Shown here one piece after another: positions 22,851 through 34,699 of a stretch of DNA of 64,000 nt. Below the pieces are notes generated by a model. The model had not been told where the DNA came from. It did no database searches and saw only the letters and a list, made by a program, of their open reading frames with translations. Source of the stretch: Priapulus caudatus (Eukaryota > Priapulida > Priapulimorpha > Priapulimorphida > Priapulidae); contig NW_014577680.1 in the NCBI RefSeq assembly GCF_000485595.1, positions 33,437-97,436 on the forward strand. The letters run 5' to 3'. The position numbers and the translations under genes are program-made. Each line of letters begins with the position of its first letter. Position 1 is the stretch's first letter.

Positions 22851-23124
22851 GCATAATGTATTGCTTTAATACCTGATAAACATGCCGGTTTCTTGAAGCA
22901 CATCGTTGAATAGAGTGGCCTGTCACTGGCAAGGTCCTTCCTCTTCTCAGTGCTCGTAGGTAGGCCTAAGGCTGGAAAGGTCTCATCATAATCATACTCA
23001 GCCTTCGTTACCACTTCATGAACAGCTCTCGGGTGTTTGACATTTTTCCTACAAAGAGAAAAGACTGATTTCAAAATGGAATGGGAGTAGGAGTAAGATG
23101 TCATGTTCCCTCCACATGTATATG

Positions 23125-24095
23125 TATATACTAGCTGCGGGTACCCGCTGCACTGGGTAAAACTAAACTACGCTACTAACGCGGTGCTACTAATTCATAG
23201 TACTAATAATGGGACAGAATAGGAACATTGGGTAAAAATCGACAATAACATTGCAGACAATATTAATATTTAGAAATGAGTGTAATAAGATAATATTTAT
23301 AAGCATGGGAAAAACGGAAAAACTGTTACGTATGATATTTATATGACAGCACAACCGAACTTAGAACCACTGGGACATAATAGTAATATGGTGTAAATAA
23401 CAAAAAGTTATTATAACAGCATGTACGAATGGGTTGGACTTTTCAATTGAAAGCCTTTTGATAAAGAATGTTTTTCGTCTTATTCTCTGGTGCAAATATG
23501 TAGAGATTCCTGGCGTCTCCAACTCTTGAGCTCCCACGTACAGCTATCCATTGTGAGATCGTAGCATGAATAAAAGGAATATAGTATCAGGAGGTAATAA
23601 TGAAAAAATTGTCATTAGCTGCTCATAGTATAGATAGAGACACGCAACCATGCACATTGAAATGAAGAAATTTCCCTACTGAATCAGAAACTGCATAGCT
23701 TTCGAATGGTACAATGCATTGTGAGATCGTAGCATATGAACTGAACCTCTGAGCTGAGTGAGTAGTACCTCTGAACTGGTGAAACTGGTGCTGGTTGTGG
23801 TGTGTTTTATTAGTGGTTTCGGTTTCACAATACCAGCAGCCAGATGAGGTGAGGGAATCGATTTTTCTCTGTGTGGCAGCACTGTACAGTGAGTGCTGAC
23901 ATTGTGTGAAGTTTCACGAATTGACGGGTTTTTCACGGATTTTTCGGTGAGTTTGATGGTTTGACAGGTTTTTTTCATCTAGGAACACTCCCCGGGTATA
24001 AGAGATGGCCCTGTGAAAATTGCACCCAGATCGCTTGGGCGGTTTGGCTGCCTATAGGGAAGATACATACATACGAACTCAAATATATATTAGAT
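23125..24095. repeat. Dispersed repeat with GCGGGTACCCGCTGC head, copy 1
   Basis: Starts CTAGCTGCGGGTACCCGCTGC and continues through a block that recurs at 63600-63850 with many small differences (TACTAAT, GGACATAAT, AAAAACGG, TTTATATGACAGCACAACCG). The far end near 24060 has GATACATACATACGAACTCAAATATATAT, a tail style seen in non-LTR or Penelope-like repeats. No reverse transcriptase was found, so it is a truncated or non-autonomous copy. Confidence 0.45.
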
Positions 24096-24814
24096 GTCCT
24101 AAGACATATATACCACTGTAATCATTCTGGGGCCGGTTTCACGAAGCGTGGTTAGATTCCTAGATTTCCTAATCATGATTAAATCACTAATCATGATTAA
24201 CTTCCCGTACTTAAATTGAAGTCACTGTTTCACGAAGCGTAATTAACTTGAATCATGATTAAGTTAATCACAATATTTAATTCTACTCGGGAGCATGATT
24301 AAATCCACTAATCATAGTTACAGTCCTTGTGTTTTAGAAAAGGCAGGCGAGTGAAAATCACACACCTCGGCTTGCCGAGGTGTGTGATTTGCATGCGAGT
24401 GCCCGCAGGGCACGAAGCAAACTAGGGGAGTTCGGGGGCATGCCCCCCTGGAAAAAATTTGAAATCTAGACTTGAACTGCCATTTCCAGCATTTTGGGAT
24501 AAAAATTAGCTCTGCATTTGTACTCTTAATTTTGTCGTTTTTTAGGTGATTTTTTTTCATCTAACAAAATATCAGTTCTTGAACATGTGGATAACTTGAA
24601 TCACACATTTAGCATGTTTAGTCAAAAAGGAACAACACTCAATTTTTCAAAGCAGACTATTAAAACTTTAATAGTATTTGCAACATCATAATCATTCAAT
24701 CACTTGTTTGCATTTTTGTCAATTTGAAGTATTTTAGTTTCATGTCAAGAAAACATACATGTTTTGCAATAAAACTTCACTAAAAACCTTAATCAGGCTT
24801 TTTAATTTTTTTTT

Positions 24815-27030
24815 TTAATTACCAGCCTCGATCTGCTGTAGCAATTGAATACAGTCATATTCATCATCGGATTCTGAATCGGAGGATGTGATATTTTCAG
24901 CAGGATCACGTAAGGCACCAGTGTCGCTGTCAGCTGAATCTTCACGCTTTCTTTTCCTGGAAGCACTAAGCAGGTTGAAGGGTGTTGTGTCAATTGTCAA
25001 CTTTCTTCGATTTTCCATGTACTGAGCTGTCGCTCTGTCAATAATCTCATCCTTTTCAACTGGTGTCCAGGACAAATCGTTGATTTTAACCAAAAGTAGG
25101 TCTTCCATTGTGTCTGGTCTGAGACACAAACGTCTGTCTGACAGCATTGCTGTGAGCTGGCTGAAGCCCTTCTCAACTGTGCTGTTGCTCACCCCCAGAC
25201 ACAGAACAATCTCTGCCAGTAGACAGATGTTAGGAAATTCCTTCCTACGATATTCAAAAATCTTCTGCCAGAGTTGTTTTCCCATAACACCTTTATAAAA
25301 AAAGGTCACCGTTCTCTTCAAATCTTTCCATTCTGTTCTGAGTCTGGATTGATCAAATCCTGCAGATTGAAGAGGCACTTCAAAGTGTGCGGCCAAAAAC
25401 TTCACCTCGGTTTCTGTGTCGTACCAGTTGGCTGGATCTATCCATCCGATATTACTGAAAATATAAACGATGAGAAGGATCTAAAGCGATCATCTAAACA
25501 GGCATTGATCTGAGGTATTACAGCTGATCCTAGAGCTTTGACTTTGGCAGCAGCACCATCAAAATTTGTCATTTTTTGACAAACCAGATTCTTGAACTCT
25601 CTATTTATAACTTTCTTTCTCATATGTCCCTTTCTTGGCAATTGGCAGTTAATTTCCTTTTGCTCTGAATTGAGCTTTATCTCATAAGAGACGTCTAGGT
25701 AGTTATCATTGTCGATGATGTCGTCATTTCTGGACTTGGTTTTCTCGACTGACGGCATGACTTCACTGCATTGTATATCGCCTTTCTCCAAGACCAGCGA
25801 AAACTTGGAAATATCCAAGATCTCCTTCATTAGGCCACAGGTAGCTAAGAAAGTGACATTCCTCAGTTTTTTCAAAATTCCTTGTATCTTGGGATGGATG
25901 TTTTTCATGTTATTGGTCTCCAAGGAATTTTCCATCACACTCACAAGCACAGCCCAGTTTCGAAGAAGATGATCCAAACCACGGCGAACATGGTTGACAA
26001 ACCGAGTGCCATGGACCTTTGGCAAATTATATACTTGCACATCTAGAATATCTGCCATTTTGATGAAATGGCGCTTCAATTTTCCTGATTGCTTAAACAA
26101 ATAGAAAAGTGTCTGCATAAAGTCTTTCACTTCAACAAACTCTTTATGTTTCAGCAGTGAGTCCTTAACTGCCAGCTCTAGGCGATGTGAAACACAGTGT
26201 ATGGACACCAACCATGGTCTGTCATCATTTCTCATTCTTGTCAAAAGGCCGTTGTATATCCCAGTATTGACTGATGCTCCGTCAGATGTACAGGAAATCA
26301 AGATCTTGGTGTACTGTTCCTTTGTAATCTGGAGCTTTTTCAAAAAGCAGTCATCAATGCAATCTTTAAGTACTTCTGCATTGGCGTCTCAAAATCGTCT
26401 ATGTCTTGAAGACCCACGCAGTAGTAGACTGGAACACCATCACGTACAAGACGCATAAGAACAAGCTCCTTCTCCCGTCCAGTCTTGCGTGCTTGAGAGC
26501 CATCGCTAAGTACTGCCATAGCATTTGCAGAGCATACTATGAGTGCCAGTTTTTCTCTGATAGCATTGGCAATTTCATGGACAAATTCTCTAGCCTTTGC
26601 CCCACTGTCTGTCCCAGAGATCAAACGTACTCCATTGCTTTTCTGTACCTTAACTAGAGTCTTAAAAGTGGTTAACGGGAGTCCATCTACAGCCAACAAA
26701 TATGCAGTCTGGATTAGCTTCTTGTAGGCTTCAGATCCAGCATTGTACATTGAACTATCTATTCGTGGTTGTGATCTTGCTGCCATAGGCTCAGACTGGT
26801 TATCAGCAGCAGTAGTTGCATCAGTTGATACGAGTTTGTCGACTTTTTTGGAGTTGCCGAGAAGTTTTTCCAGATCTTGGCTTATCCTATGTGCACCCGA
26901 TGAAAGGTGACGATTCACTGTGTACTTTGACACATAATTAGTGCCGCAAACATATTTTTCAATTTCCTTTAAAGTCTGGCCTTTAATTTTGTCTATCTGC
27001 TCTCAATTTCTCAACATGCTGGCGCACAGC
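24815..27030 (-). pseudogene. hAT transposase (ZNF862-like group), frame-disrupted
   Basis: Frames 26933-26340, 26343-25438 and 25405-24815 read as one protein. The N-part has a BED-like remnant (KYVCGTNYVSKYTVNRHLSSGAH). Next comes VLSDGSQARKTGREKELVL (first Asp), then SCTSDGASVNTGIYNGL (second Asp) with VSIHCVSHRLELAVKD. The C-part is the dimerisation block: WIDPANWYD, EFPNICLLAEIVL, STVEKGFSQL (Glu). That is the expected order for hAT transposases. There is a frame change at 26340-26343 and another near 25430, the second possibly a small intron since TTTTCAG precedes it. A TGA interrupts the frame near 27000, before the BED-like part. The C-terminal tail is acidic. Length and order are close to complete, so the copy is young but inactive unless the shifts are sequence errors. 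Confidence 0.7.
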
Positions 27031-27119
27031 TTACAGCACACCTAAAATAAAAAAATAAAAAATTAATAAAATAAAAAAATAAAAAATTAATACACATTTA
27101 TATAAACTACATGTACTTT

Positions 27120-27215
27120 ATGCAAAACAATATCAATTATCAATTAAACACTAATTAATTAATATATATATATATATATAATTCAAATGTGTGTGTGTAT
27201 GTAAGAAAATTGTTT
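27120..27215. repeat. AT and GT microsatellites
   Basis: Short (TA)n and (TG)n runs follow an AT-rich leader of the hAT gene. Simple repeats only. Confidence 0.6.
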
Positions 27216-28649
27216 GAGAAACAAAACTATAGACCAGGGTGACCAGATTTTAGAAGATTTGAATAGCGGGACAGGAAGAGTCTTGAGGCTAACGATGGCG
27301 AGGAAGGGCGGGCGACGGCGGCGGGGAAGGGGATGGTAAGAACTTTTTTGAATTGGGGGTGCAAATCATGCAATATTTTTTTTATCCTTTCATTGTAAAA
27401 TGCCAGAAAGGAACAATTACTCTTCATTAAATATATAATTGAGGTCATAGCTTGGCAGAACTCTTCATGACAGGTAGTGCTATTCAAACTCGAAACAGCA
27501 CACACACACAGCAACGCAACAGAAATGAGATCGAATATAAGTACGGTCCGCAAGAAAGAGAGATACGTACGTACGTACGTATACTGACACCGTGACGCCG
27601 GCCCGGGCCCGCCGGCCAGCAGGGGTCGAAATTAGCGGCATCCCGATATCCGCGGGATATGTAGATTTTGTGTGTGGGATACTCCATATTCAATGCTTGC
27701 CATGGCATGGTTATCCGCGCGGGATGAGTAAAAAAATCGTCAAATTGAGCGGGCAACGCAGGCCTACTGCCAGCGTTATACAGCATATTTGCAACGCGCC
27801 AAGCATAAAATTTTGATCGTGTTACATTGTTTCAAACAAACCAGACAATGCGTCTAGACAGTAGCTCGTGTCCTGAAGTGACTGTGGAGACGATCAAAAA
27901 TGAGCACGGCGATGAGAGTTTCGAAGGCAAACGATGAAAGTCATATATGATGAAGTTTCTTCGTTTTTTTTGATTATTTTGTTCAAAATTGTTAAAATAC
28001 GGGGACAAACGATGCGTCCACGGGAAGGGTCGTTACGGACGCGACACATGACAAAATACGCGGACGTTCTGCTATAGACGAAAAGCTCCCATAACTACGT
28101 ATGTTATTACAATTAAAATAAAGTTTTGGGCTAATTATAAGTCCATAGGGCTTACGATATAACACAGTCTTGTATACAGTAAGTCTAACTAGTCTGTTAA
28201 TGAAATAATCGTGCACAAATCACGTGCCAAATTCCAACTAATGTTTAACGCAAGTAAACAACACTAAATCAGTAATGTAATTAAAATACCGTTCAATGTA
28301 AACATGGGGAATAAAAAAATGATATTAACATCATGCAGTACGTTCTTTAAGCAATGATTAGTATCTATAGTTTTTAAAAGCCCAAATTCCACCACGTGGG
28401 AATTATATATCTAAACTCTAGGTCAACTTTGTTATGTACGTACCGCTTCGACAACCCAGTTCTCTCCCGGCCGCTGTCTTTTCCTCTGTCTAGTATGCCA
28501 CATTGTGTGAGGGCTGACAATTCAGCTTGAGAAATGTGCTGCAATTGTACCTGTGAGCCTCCGACTTATCAGCGTTTATTTGTGCATCCCGGCCAAGCTG
28601 ACCGCTCGTCAAGCGAATAAAATGACTGCAAGTACACGGCGTATATAGA

Positions 28650-28721
28650 CTGGTACTCGCTCCCACCTCGATTACGCCATCGAGTTACTAAGCTAAGGCC
28701 GAGGTGGGAGCGAAGTACCAG
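28650..28721. repeat. Hairpin CTGGTACTCGCTCCCACCTCG
   Basis: Arms 28650-28670 and 28700-28721 are reverse complements apart from one extra base. A degraded copy occurs near 31890-31990 in the second duplicate. Confidence 0.75.
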
Positions 28722-30132
28722 TGCTAAGGCGACCGTAAATTACCCTTGGTTGCGGGTGCAGCGCGACGCCGACTTCCACATTTCGGTAGTGATAAAATGT
28801 GCGACTCGGCGTCACTTCTTAGAAGGGTTTTCAAGGAAAAAATAACATTCAATAGATATAACCGGCCCTGCCATCATTCACATATTAAATATCGCGACTC
28901 TCGTCATTTTTATTTACCCTAAAGAGAGTCTCAAAATATTTATATATACAGGAAGCTTCGTTGGCGAGAAGTGAAACAGTTCCTACCTACGTTTCCTAGA
29001 ATCCTACAACGTGAAACAGTCGTATAGAGCCTGGGCCGGCTAGTTCATAAACAGAGCCTGAAGGTCGTATGGCGCGGCGGCCGGCTTTGATGTACGCGAT
29101 CGATCGCGTACTAACGCATGCTATCGTGCTATACGCGGCCCCAGAGCCGTTTACACTTCGGTTACTCGCTCGTTCAAAGGGACGATTAATCGAGCTCCGT
29201 TTTTGGAGCGATTCCTAGCACTACTATCCAGTACACGACAAGAATACCAGTACACGACACCAGTACACGACACCAGTACACAACTGGTGTTCACATTTTG
29301 AAAACAATGTTATGACTTGCAGCAATAGTACATGCAACTTCAAGTCATTTGCATCTCGTGGCTCCCGTACGCGTTGCAAAATCGTTTCAGCACGCGAGGT
29401 GTGCGTTTTGATAATGCTTAGATGCGCGTTTTTTCGCACTTCTCCTGATCAATCGAGGCGCGCGATGGCGCGCGATCGCGCTCGCGCGCCTTAAAACACA
29501 AGGACTGGATTAGTTGCTAGTACTAGTACTAAAATACTAGTATAGTAAGTAGGCTGCAGATTTTACAATTGGAAATTTTACTTCCATTTTTCCCAGGAGA
29601 ATTTAAATTATCTTAGATCAGCTGTATTAATTTAGTCATTATTTCCTTTTCATGTACCGATTTGCCGGTACTTTTGGCGTTGTTCGCCATTTTGAATACA
29701 GTGTAATTCATGTTTAAGTGGGCTAATTATGTGATTAGTTAAATATGTACTTAAATCGCTTTGTGAAACAGATTTTTAAGTATGATTAACTAATCATAAT
29801 TACAGGAGGTTAATCATGATTAGTGATTTAATCATAATTAAAGTTAATCACGCTTCGTGAAACCAGCCCCTGATGATTATGGCAGTTTGAAACAGAATGG
29901 CCCTGAAGACGACTGATCTGCCACTGGGATCAAATATCAATTCTTTCACCTCATAGGGAACGGAAGCACTTCACAACGAAGGGAATGCCCACCATAAAGT
30001 GTTGTGAGATCATATATTTAATGGTTAATGGAGGACACCAGTTTCTGCAAGCAATTTTTTGTGTCTGGCTGCTAAAGAATTGGCAAAAGCAAATGCATGT
30101 AATATGTTATGACCTTGGATGAAAATACTCAC

Positions 30133-30289
30133 CAGTTTTCGCCCCTTGCACGTTGTTTAATGCATCAAAAATAGATATTGCAAGTTTATGCAATCCTATT
30201 TTGGAGGTGTGGAGGCCATCACGACACAATAAGTCTTCCAGATTCTCCTCAAAATCTCGATGATAGATGAATGAAGTCAATGGAAAATT
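30133..30289 (-). CDS. Single exon resembling the end of an SGNH hydrolase-like domain
   Basis: Bounded by a GATTTACAG acceptor and a GTGAGT donor on the minus strand. It encodes about 52 residues including DFEENLEDLLCRDGLHTSKIG, then LAISIFDALNNV. The L-x-x-D-G-x-H-x-s-x-x-G pattern is the Asp-His motif near the end of SGNH/GDSL-type folds. The rest of the gene was not found nearby. A copy full of indels is at about 33065-33240. It may be a host exon or one captured by a repeat. Confidence 0.4.
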
Positions 30290-30932
30290 CTGTAAATCAA
30301 ATCAACATTTACAACTTATTCTCATTATACTTAATTGCAACTAAGAGCACAAACTGAACTCTTCGGCAAGCTTGGAAGTCTTGTGCACAACGAAAATTTT
30401 AAATAAAGCCAATCGCCGAGAACTAGGCAACCATTGTTACTGGAGATAATCCATATACAGTGCCTCCTGGTGAACAATTTGATAACGCGATGTGGCCCCT
30501 TAGCCATACAAGACACACCTACCAATTTTCATGAAAATATCGGGAGTTATTTCTGGAGGTAGTTCCTTTAAACTTGATCTGGCCCCTTAGCCATACAACA
30601 CATGTATATACATGTAGTTACATGAAAATATATCTACACAAATGATCTTATAGAATTGAATATTTTCTTTAAATTCTGTTAACACCTTGAATGTTATGAT
30701 TGATCAATCAATTCCTGAGAAATAACAAATTTTACTACAGGGTGGCGAGAGCGTTTTTTTGGTGTGTCCTTGGCAAGTATAAGTCACGCGACTCCTCTCG
30801 TCCATACGACGCGTCTTGCGAAGTATAAGTCAAACGCTACACAACCACCATTTTCTAGACATTGACGTCCATCTGACTACGATCGACGACGACACGACTC
30901 TGGCGTGACGACGACGACGCGACTCCTCTAGA

Positions 30933-33900
30933 CGGCATCCCGATATCCGCGGGATAGTAGATTTTTGTGTTGGATACCAGATTTCAATGCTTGCATGCAT
31001 GGTATCCCGCCGGGATAGTAAAAAAAATCGTCAAAATCTGAGCGGGCACAGGCCACTCCAGCGTTATACAGCATATTTGCAAGCGCCAGCATAAATTTGA
31101 TGTGTATACATTGTTTCAAACAAACCAGACAATGCGTCTAGACAGTACTCCTGTCTGCAGTGTACTGTGGAGGCGTATGCAAAATGAACACGAGCGATGA
31201 GAGTTTCGAAGGCAAACGATGAAAGTCATAATGATGAAGTTTCTTCCTTTTTTGATGTATTTTGTTCAAAATGTTAAAAATACGGGACAAACATGCGTCC
31301 CGGGAAGGGTCGTTACGGGACGCGGGACACATGAGCAAAATACGGGACGTCTGCTATAGACGAAAAGTCCCATACTAACTTATGTTATTAAATTAAAATA
31401 CAAGTTTGCTAATTATACCTAGGCTACGATATAAACAGTCTTGATAGCATAAGTTAACTATCCGTTAATCATAATGCACAAATCACGTTCAATTTCCAAC
31501 TTGTTTAACGCAAAGTAAACAACACTAAATCAGTAAATGTAATTAAAATACCGTTCAAGAAAAAACATGGGGAATAAAAAAAATCATATTAAACATCATC
31601 AGACGTTCTATTAGCATGATTAGTATTATAGTTTTTAAAAGCCCACATCCACCACGTGGGAATTTAATATCTACTCTAGGTCACACTTTGTTATGTACGT
31701 ACCTCGACAACCAGTTCTCTCCCGCCGCTGTCTTTCTCTGTTCTGTATCCAATTGTGTGAGGGTCTAAATTCCACTTGAGAAATGTGCTCAATTGTACCT
31801 GTGACCCCGACATTATCAGCGTTTATTTGTGCATGCCAAGCTGACACACACGCTGTCAGCGACTGAGCAAGAACTGGCAATTACACGCTAATAGACTAGG
31901 ACTCGCTCTCCAGACGTAGAACCGCTCGATTACGCCCATCGAGTTACTAAGTCTAAGTGCCGAGAGGTAGGGAGCGCAGTACATACCAGTCAAGGCCCGC
32001 GAACCTAGAAAAATTACCTTTATGTTCTGTCATCAGCCGCCCGACTTCACATCTTCGGCAGTGATAAGAAACATGGTGCGGACCCTCGCCGGGTCACTTT
32101 TAAGAGCAGGTTTCAAGAAAAAATAACAATTCCAAAGATAGTAACGCGCACTGCCGATCCAATAACATAGTTGCAATATATCCGGACATCTCGCCATTCC
32201 TTACCTTTACCACATCAAAGAGAGTTCCAATAAATATGTATAAACTCATACACTCCGTGCGAGTAACAGTGAAGCAGTATCCTATCCGTATCTTTCTAGA
32301 GATCCTACATACGTGAAACAGTCGGTATAGAAGCCTAGGCACGCTAGTGGTCATAAACAGNNNNNNNNNNNNNNNNNNNNNNNNNNNNNNNNNNNNNNNN
32401 NNNNNNNNNNNNNNNNNNNNNNNNNNNNNNNNNNNNNNNNNNNNNNNNNNNNNNNNNNNNNNNNNNNNNNNNNNNNNNNNNNNNNNNNNNNNNNNNNNNN
32501 NNNNNNNNNNNNNNNNNNNNNNNNNNNNNNNNNNNNNNNNNNNNNNNNNNNNNNNNNNNNNNNNNNNNNNNNNNNNNNNNNNNNNNNNNNNNNNNNNNNN
32601 NNNNNNNNNNNNNNNNNNNNNNNNNNNNNNNNNNNNNNNNNNNNNNNNNNNNNNNNNNNNNNNNNNNNNNNNNNNNNNNNNNNNNNNNNNNNNNNNNNNN
32701 NNNNNNNNNATACACTAATTCATAATTACAGGCGAGGTAATCATGATTAGTGATTTAATCATAATTAAAGTTAAGCACGTCGTGCAAACCAGCCCTGAAT
32801 GACATGCGCAGTTGAAACAGAATGGCCCTGAAGACCACTGATCTGCCACTGGGATCAAATAACCTCCAATTCTTTACACCCTCATAGGGAAACGGAACAC
32901 TCACAACGAAAGGGGAATACACCATAAAGCTGTTGTGAGATCATATATTAGATGGTTAATGGAGGACACAGTTTCTGCCACAAATTTTTTGCTGTCTGGC
33001 TGACTAAAGGAATTAGGCAAAAGCAAAGCATGTAATATGTTATGACCCTTGGATGACATATAGCCAGTCTTTCGCCCCTGCCACTTGTTTGAAGTGCCCC
33101 ATCAAAAATAGATATTGCAAGTTTATGCGAAGCTATTTTGGAGGTTGGGCAGGCCCATCACGACACAATAAAGTCTTCCAGATCTCTCCTCAAAAATCTC
33201 GATGATAGGTCATGAATTGAAGTCAAGCGAAAATTCTGTAAATCACAATCAACATTTACAACTACTTCTGCAGTATACTAATTGCAAACTCAGAGCACAA
33301 CTGAAGCTCTTCGGCACAGCTTGGGAAGTCTTCGTGCACAACGAACAATTTTAAATAAAGCAACTCGCGAGAAGCTAGGCCAACCATTTTACTGGAAGAT
33401 AACTCCCATAACAGTGCCTCCTGTGTGAACAATTTGATTAACGCGATGTGGCCTGAGCCATACAAGAACACCTAACAATTTCATGAAAAGATATCCGGAT
33501 TATTTCTGGAGGTAGTCCTTTAAACTTGATCTGGCCCCTTAGCCATACAACACATGTAATAGACATGAGTTACATGAAAATATTCACCACAAATGATCTT
33601 AAGAATTTTGAATACTTTTCTTTAAACTTCTGTTAACACCCTTGAATGTTTAATATCTGATCAATCACATTCCTGAGAAATAAACAAAATGACTACAAGG
33701 GGCGAGCCCGAGCCCCTTTTTGGTGTGTCCTTGGCAAGTAGTAGTCACGCGATCTCTCGCCATACGACGCGTCTGCGAAGTATAAGTCAAAACGCACACA
33801 ACCAAACGCACCATTTTAGACATTGACGCCATCTGAACTACGATCGCGACGACACCGCTCTGCGTGCACGACCGCACCGACCCGACTCCTCCTAGCACAG
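30933..33900. repeat. 3.3-kb tandem duplication, second copy (indel-rich)
   Basis: Parallel to 27634-30932 but with dense one- and two-base insertions and deletions, including through the SGNH-like exon. Contains a run of unknown bases (32361-32709). The difference pattern looks like uncorrected long-read error more than evolutionary divergence. Confidence 0.7.
32361..32709. other. Assembly gap (349 unknown bases)
   Basis: All bases are N. Any reading frame through it is meaningless. Confidence 1.
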
Positions 33901-34695
33901 AGTGACGACGATCGCACTGACTGCCCTCCCTGGGTGACCGACCCGACGAATCTGGCGTCACAACGACGCACCTGGCTGAACCGACGACGCAACTCTGGCG
34001 CCGTACCGCTCCCCCCCCCCCCCCTCCCCCCGGAGCCCGCCACTCCTCTGGTGTGACGACGCACACAACACGACTCCTCTGGCCATGATAGCACGACGCA
34101 CAGACTCCTTGGCGTGAAGACGACGGACGCCGCACTCCTCTGGCATTAAGACGACGATTAGACTCCTTGGCCCTGACGCATGACGCACGCGACTCCTTCT
34201 GGCCCGTGCAAGACGACGACGCGGACTCCTACTGGCCGTGAATACGCACGCATGAGGACTCCTTGGCGCATGACGCATGCACGACCGCGACTCCTCTGGC
34301 GTGACGACGACGACATACTCCTCTGCATGCAGACCGACGAAAATGCAACTCCTTGCGTGACTGATACAATACGACGACGCGACTCCTTGGCGTGAAGACG
34401 ACGACGCGACTCCTCTGGCATTAAGACGACGATTAGACTCCTTGGCGTGACGATGACGACGCGACTCCTCTGGCGTGAAGACGACGACGCGACTCCTCTG
34501 GCATGAATACGACGATGAGACTCCTTGGCGTGACGATGACGACGCGACTCCTCTGGCGTGACGACGACGACATGACTCCTCTGGCATGAAGACGACGATG
34601 AGACTCCTTGGCGTGACGATGACGACGCGACTCCTCTGGCGTGAAGACGACGACGAGACTCCTTGGCGTGACGACAACGACATGACTCCTTGGCA
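33870..34695. repeat. 27/28-bp minisatellite (GACGACGCGACTCCTCTGGC)
   Basis: About 28 units of GACGACGACGCGACTCCTCTGGCGTGAA type alternate with a shorter GACGATxAGACTCCTTGGCGTGAC variant. Units become more regular toward 34400-34690. Two to three units seed it at 30880-30930, the end of the first 3.3-kb copy. Frames through it encode Ser/Arg/Val repeats that I regard as spurious. Confidence 0.85.
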
Positions 34696-34699
34696 AATA

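Larger units (their letters stand above)
13262..23048 (-). pseudogene. Ulp1-like (C48) protease gene, split by a nested transposon
   Basis: Minus-strand exons: 23048-22873 (acceptor TTTGTAG, donor after CAG), 21370-21182 (CWCGRF...HMIKCH zinc-finger-like), 20493 to about 19697 (acidic SSDDDEE, then a protease N-part with FRIWFDDKL), and after a 5.9-kb insertion 13791-13262. Phase agrees across the 21182/20493 junction. The final part shows a C48 catalytic layout: HGNHFSFIVY (His), LTYADA (Asp), and about 70 residues on QTCASVCGP (Gln and Cys). Besides the insertion there is a frame break near 20000. The insertion falls between residues ending HVSP and those beginning QDYVGNHE, just before the catalytic His. 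Ulp1-like domains occur in both host deSUMOylases and transposon-encoded proteins; the adjacent transposase favours the latter. No upstream exon was found before 23.0 kb. Confidence 0.5.
24321..29507 (-). mobile_element. hAT-family DNA transposon
   Basis: The perfect 16-bp inverted repeat CAGTCCTTGTGTTTTA (24321-24336) and TAAAACACAAGGACTG (29492-29507) starts with the CAG typical of hAT termini and encloses a hAT transposase gene on the minus strand. Expected 8-bp duplications are not clean: CATAGTTA on the left, GATTAGTT on the right, sharing only TAGTT. Just inside the left end is a hairpin (CACACCTCGGCTTGCCGAGGTGTG, 24360-24383). The right third contains GC-rich palindromic sequence and is included in the 3.3-kb duplication that starts near 27634. 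Confidence 0.65.
24131..29872. mobile_element. Outer foldback-type element hosting the nested hAT
   Basis: 24131 (GGGGCCGGTTTCACGAAGCG) and 29872 (reverse complement GGGGCTGGTTTCACGAAGCG) are matching termini. Each is followed by GATTAAATCACTAATCATGATTAA-type palindromic words and a second GTTTCACxAAGCG copy. Removing the inner hAT (24321-29507) leaves about 550 bp, the size of a miniature element. The flanks TAATCAT/ATGATTA beside the termini are themselves inverted, so the exact ends are uncertain. Confidence 0.55.
27634..30932. repeat. 3.3-kb tandem duplication, first copy
   Basis: CGGCATCCCGATATCCGCGG at 27634 recurs at 30933, and the two sequences then run in parallel for about 3 kb. 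Landmarks in both are CAAACCAGACAATGCGTCTA, the CCACCACGTGGGAATT block, a hairpin (28650-28721), and the GGTTTCACGAAGCG terminus near 29850. The unit includes the right part of the hAT and outer element plus flanking sequence. Confidence 0.75.

Noticed and set aside
27560-27640. GTACGTACGTACGTAC and CCGGCCCGGGCCCGCCGG palindromes as regulatory sites
   Set aside because: Simple-sequence palindromes; no evidence of function.
32344-32718. Open frames on both strands
   Set aside because: They consist of unknown bases.
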